From: Solirubrobacteraceae bacterium
GTDB taxonomy: Bacteria; Actinomycetota; Thermoleophilia; Solirubrobacterales; Solirubrobacteraceae
Direction of reading: 5' to 3'
NCBI GenBank assembly: GCA_030038955.1
Contig: JASHQV010000068.1
Span: 1 to 7,672, forward strand
DNA length: 7,672 nt
The notes below the pieces were generated by a model, which was not told the origin of the DNA, ran no database searches, and saw only the letters and a program-made list of their open reading frames with translations. This document shows, piece by piece, positions 6,301-7,672 of the stretch. Each line of letters starts with the position of its first letter. Position 1 is the first letter of the stretch. The position numbers and the translations under genes are program-made.

Positions 6301-6487
6301 CAGCTACCCGAGCTACCAGGCGGCCAGCGGGCAGGTCGACCGCATCCTTCCGCAGGGGCTCGAAGGGCTGCCGACCACCGTCTACATCAGCAGCACGGGT
6401 CGCGTCTTGTACGTTCACACCGGGCAGTACGACTCGCTCGGAACGCTTCAAGCGGACATCCAGACTTACGCGCTGAAAGGAGGATGA
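3362..6487 (+). CDS. Membrane fusion protein: zinc-finger anti-sigma + TPM-like + SCO-like + degenerate thioredoxin + TlpA-like domains
   Basis: One frame of 1041 residues without interruption. Order: zinc-finger anti-sigma domain (1-45; C3, H29, C33, C36); four membrane segments (about 82-100, 118-136, 143-164, 175-191); a basic cytoplasmic linker (192-253); a fifth segment (254-277); an extracytoplasmic TPM-like domain (278-415); a Ser/Gly/Ala linker (418-463); segments six and seven (468-485, 501-525) around a basic loop; a SCO-like domain (545-712) with C584-T-T-I-C588-P and H669, the Cu-binding/redox set of SCO proteins; a thioredoxin-fold domain (about 720-876) with TWDQ at 761-764 where CxxC would be; and a TlpA-like domain (about 895-1038) with W935-C-S-P-C939 and P1004 as the cis-Pro. 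Positive-inside topology puts the zinc finger in the cytoplasm and all redox domains outside. It probably holds the divergent ECF sigma factor at the membrane and releases it on a thiol or copper signal (inference). GTG 3362 is used because it supplies Cys3 and fits a leaderless start. Confidence 0.92.
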   Translation: MQCESAREAISAILDGETPGVSPELLEQHLATCAACRAWRERAHEVTRRARLGPAKPSAVPESLLTAVRQAASQSPWWRSLNAVRAGLLAVAVGEGIVCFPDLILGSDRGAPVHVAHEMGSFDLALGVGFLVAAWRPVRARGMQALVGAAALLLLLTAVIDLIAGRTTLSDEAPHLITLIGWALLARAAALTSGRGEPAALWPRLRRRLRGGQPPPAISPPGDEDDRWSPAADAAAAFARRADAEALSRSARRAAPFVCVALLAGILSLWPAHAALADGDPGSDVLVNQDLFVDADAGVTIAQQVKLGDLLQEADNGGVPVRVAIIAHPDDLGAITALWGKPAAYARFLGIELSLAYKQRLLVVMPDGFGFNWPGHATAATYELLSRIPVHAGATGLVAATQQAVTQIVASAGAKLRSTSASDGAAAAAGSSSQTGAGASQTASGGTASGSSASGGSARSGHTGDQTVGLATIAVVLILVAGFAGRRVIAGLIRPRLLRLGALGWTLTVVTPLVVASLVVAVISLRGGGPSQTAQLASNPVLDPGAKLSRPAPNFTLINQLGQPVSLRSFRGKVVLLAFTDSECTTICPLTTSAMLDAKSMLGRAGSQVQLLGVNANPKDTSLEDVMSYTQLHGLVGRWQFLTGSLPALKRVWHEYGVESEIEAGLISHTPALFVIGPSGHEAWLYLTQQSYAAVGQLGQLVAEHVSQLLPGHPRVSSHVSYSYITGISSDRRVTLPAGARGDRAATVGPGRPRVLLFFATWDQEVTSLGGHMLALDAYQRAAAHSGMPELTAVDEQPVEPSAAALPQFLAGLPGHLSYPVGVDRSGRLADGYGVSALPFLEVTSATGRVLWYWNVSVAGWPSTSALLADVRAALAYGYRTSTSAAVARELAGSPAPLADLHAQAGQLLGSVPALAARLHQLRGYPVVLNFWASWCSPCREEFGLLAQASAAYGRRVAFLGVDSEDNPSDARAFLAAHHVSYPSYQAASGQVDRILPQGLEGLPTTVYISSTGRVLYVHTGQYDSLGTLQADIQTYALKGG
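6476..6483 (+). promoter_or_regulatory. Strong ribosome binding site, embedded in the fusion gene's last codons
   Basis: AAAGGAGG ends 7 nt before ATG 6491 and encodes the end (K-G-G) of the upstream fusion protein. It is the only near-perfect Shine-Dalgarno site in the window and suggests that the membrane protein is made efficiently from the same mRNA. Confidence 0.85.
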
Positions 6488-6490
6488 CCG

Positions 6491-7462
6491 ATGACCGGAA
6501 CGACGATCGCAACGAGCCCGCTACCCGCGCGGGGAATCGGCGCCCAGGCGCGCGCCTACTTCGCATCGGACAGCCGGCGCATCCTGCAGAGCGCGCTCGG
6601 CGTCATCTGGGTGCTCGACGGTTTCCTCCAGCTGCAGCCGTTCATGTACTCGGCGGGCTTTCCGAGCATGCTGCGCGCTGGCGCAGCCGGTCAAGCCGCA
6701 TGGCTCCACGCCACCATCATCTGGGGGGCGAACCTGGCCCTGCGTGACCTCACCGTCTTCAACACCGGCTTCGCGACGATCCAGGTGCTGATCGGTCTCG
6801 CCCTGCTGTGCCGGCCGACGGTCCGGCTGGGGGTCGTCGCCTCGTGCGTCTGGGCGCTGATCGTCTGGTGGTTCGGTGAGGCGTTCGGAATGATGCTGAT
6901 GACGATGGCCTCGCCGCTGACCGGCGCACCAGGAGCGGTGATCCTGTACCCGCTGGTCGGGCTGATCGCCTGGCCGAACCAGCGTCCCGGCGGCCTATTG
7001 GGCGTGCGGGGCGCACGGATCGCGTGGGCGGCGCTGTGGCTGACGATGGCCTACCTGTGGCTGATGGCCCCGTCGAGCGCGCCGGATTCGTTCAAGCAGG
7101 CGTTCGATGCGGCTCCGTCGGGCATGAGCTGGCTGTCCACGATCCAGTACTGGGCTGCCGACGCCGTCAGCGGCGCCGGCGTGCCGCTGGCGCTGGTGCT
7201 CGCCACGGCCTCGGCGGCGATCGGGGTTGCCGTCTATCGCAACTGGCGACCGAAGCAGTTCCTCTGGGCGGCGGTCATCCTCAACCTCGTCTACTGGGTG
7301 CTGGGACAGGGCTTCGGTGGGATCTTCACCGGTCAGGGCACGGACCCCAACGCCGGGCCGTTGTTCGTGCTGCTCGCGTTCGCCCTCTACTGGCTGATTC
7401 CGTACCCGCCGGATGCACGCGCTGACGCGTCGCAGCCGATCCACTCGAAAGCGACCTCATGA
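6491..7462 (+). CDS. Polytopic membrane protein, conserved actinobacterial type, function unknown
   Basis: The 323-residue product has about eight hydrophobic segments (near 31-50, 71-88, 92-107, 112-135, 146-160, 176-193, 228-248, 257-279, with a last one at 289-304) and short loops. It has no signal peptide; the first 28 residues are polar. Marked motifs are W40-V-L-D-G-F-L-Q-L-Q-P (40-50), WWFGEAFG (126-133) and GQGFGGIFTGQGTDPN (272-287), which looks like a conserved loop. Met-rich stretches (MMLMTM, 134-139) lie next to a membrane segment. The general look is that of DoxX-like or related small-molecule/electron-transfer membrane proteins, but I cannot name a family or reaction. The start is set by AAAGGAGG 7 nt upstream, 3 nt after the stop of the fusion gene, so both are surely on one mRNA from the promoter at 3326-3354. 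The stop overlaps the next start as ATGA. Confidence 0.85.
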   Translation: MTGTTIATSPLPARGIGAQARAYFASDSRRILQSALGVIWVLDGFLQLQPFMYSAGFPSMLRAGAAGQAAWLHATIIWGANLALRDLTVFNTGFATIQVLIGLALLCRPTVRLGVVASCVWALIVWWFGEAFGMMLMTMASPLTGAPGAVILYPLVGLIAWPNQRPGGLLGVRGARIAWAALWLTMAYLWLMAPSSAPDSFKQAFDAAPSGMSWLSTIQYWAADAVSGAGVPLALVLATASAAIGVAVYRNWRPKQFLWAAVILNLVYWVLGQGFGGIFTGQGTDPNAGPLFVLLAFALYWLIPYPPDARADASQPIHSKATS

Positions 7463-7672
7463 GCGTCCAGTCGATCATCAGATGCCTGTCGCCGCTGCTG
7501 GCGGCGGCGCTTCTTGCCGGATGCGCCGCCGCCGACAAGCCTGGCTCGACATTCACCACCGGAACCGGCACCAGCGCCAGCGCCAGCACCAGCTCGGGCG
7601 GAGCGTACGGCTCGAGCGCGATGGCCGGGATGGACATGGGCACCGGCAGCTCGGGAGGCGGCGCTGCCACCG
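7459..7672 (+). CDS. Lipoprotein, N-terminal part only (cut by window edge); possible metal-related
   Basis: Seventy-one codons are present before the window ends. The start shows a lipoprotein signal: SVQSIIR, a hydrophobic core (SPLLAAALLAG) and lipobox L18-L-A-G-C22 region ending in CAAADK. A Thr/Ser/Ala/Gly-rich spacer follows, partly built of near-repeats of GCCAGC (7571-7594), and then MAGMDMG (about 59-65). Such short Met/Asp/His-rich stretches after a low-complexity spacer occur in exported iron- or copper-binding lipoproteins, so a metal-related role is possible, but the functional domain lies beyond the edge and nothing firm can be said. The ATG at 7459 overlaps the stop of the membrane protein gene (ATGA), which indicates translational coupling and the same operon as the fusion gene. 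The ribosome site is weak. Confidence 0.75.
   Translation, partial: MSVQSIIRCLSPLLAAALLAGCAAADKPGSTFTTGTGTSASASTSSGGAYGSSAMAGMDMGTGSSGGGAAT

Overview
This 7.7 kb window is uniformly GC-rich, densely coded, uses GTG as well as ATG starts, and encodes many Sec or lipoprotein signals. Together with the protein styles (secreted proteins starting DGDP.SDVL after the signal, large redoxin fusions) this suggests a high-GC actinobacterium, perhaps of the Thermoleophilia/Solirubrobacterales type. That placement is inference; no rRNA or other marker is present.

Layout. Left part, minus strand: a signal-peptide protein cut by the window edge (133 to 1), a lipoprotein (968 to 258) and a secreted/polytopic membrane protein with a predicted N-terminal histidine (2058 to 937). 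The last two overlap and look like one transcription unit; the 124 bp between 134 and 257 holds no gene, promoter or terminator that I could support. Centre: a plus-strand membrane-anchored TPM-like protein (2040-2726) converges on a minus-strand ECF sigma factor gene (3288 to 2716), with a perfect 13-bp hairpin at the junction. Right part, plus strand: divergently from the sigma gene starts a 1041-residue fusion protein (3362-6487), followed by a tightly linked polytopic membrane protein (6491-7462) and the start of a lipoprotein gene (7459 to the right edge).

The centrepiece is the fusion. One uninterrupted reading frame carries a cytoplasmic zinc-finger anti-sigma domain (H29-x3-C33-x2-C36), four membrane segments, a fifth segment leading into an extracytoplasmic TPM-like domain, two more membrane segments, then three thioredoxin-fold domains outside the membrane: a SCO-like one (C584-x3-C588, H669), one with its cysteines lost (TWDQ), and a TlpA-like one (W-C936-S-P-C939). 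A protein that joins a sigma-factor tether in the cytoplasm to copper/thiol redox modules outside could be a one-polypeptide envelope redox or copper sensor. The parts are read directly from the sequence; the sensing role is inference.

Two promoters with the same bases, GGGAACC-N16-CGACTA, lie in front of the fusion gene (3326-3354, plus) and in front of the minus-strand membrane protein/lipoprotein unit (2144-2116, minus). The -35 is of the classical ECF type. This ties both arms of the locus to one sigma factor, most likely the one encoded here. SCO-like, CopC-like and Met-rich features all point loosely to copper handling and cytochrome oxidase or thiol chemistry outside the membrane, but no metal specificity can be read with certainty.
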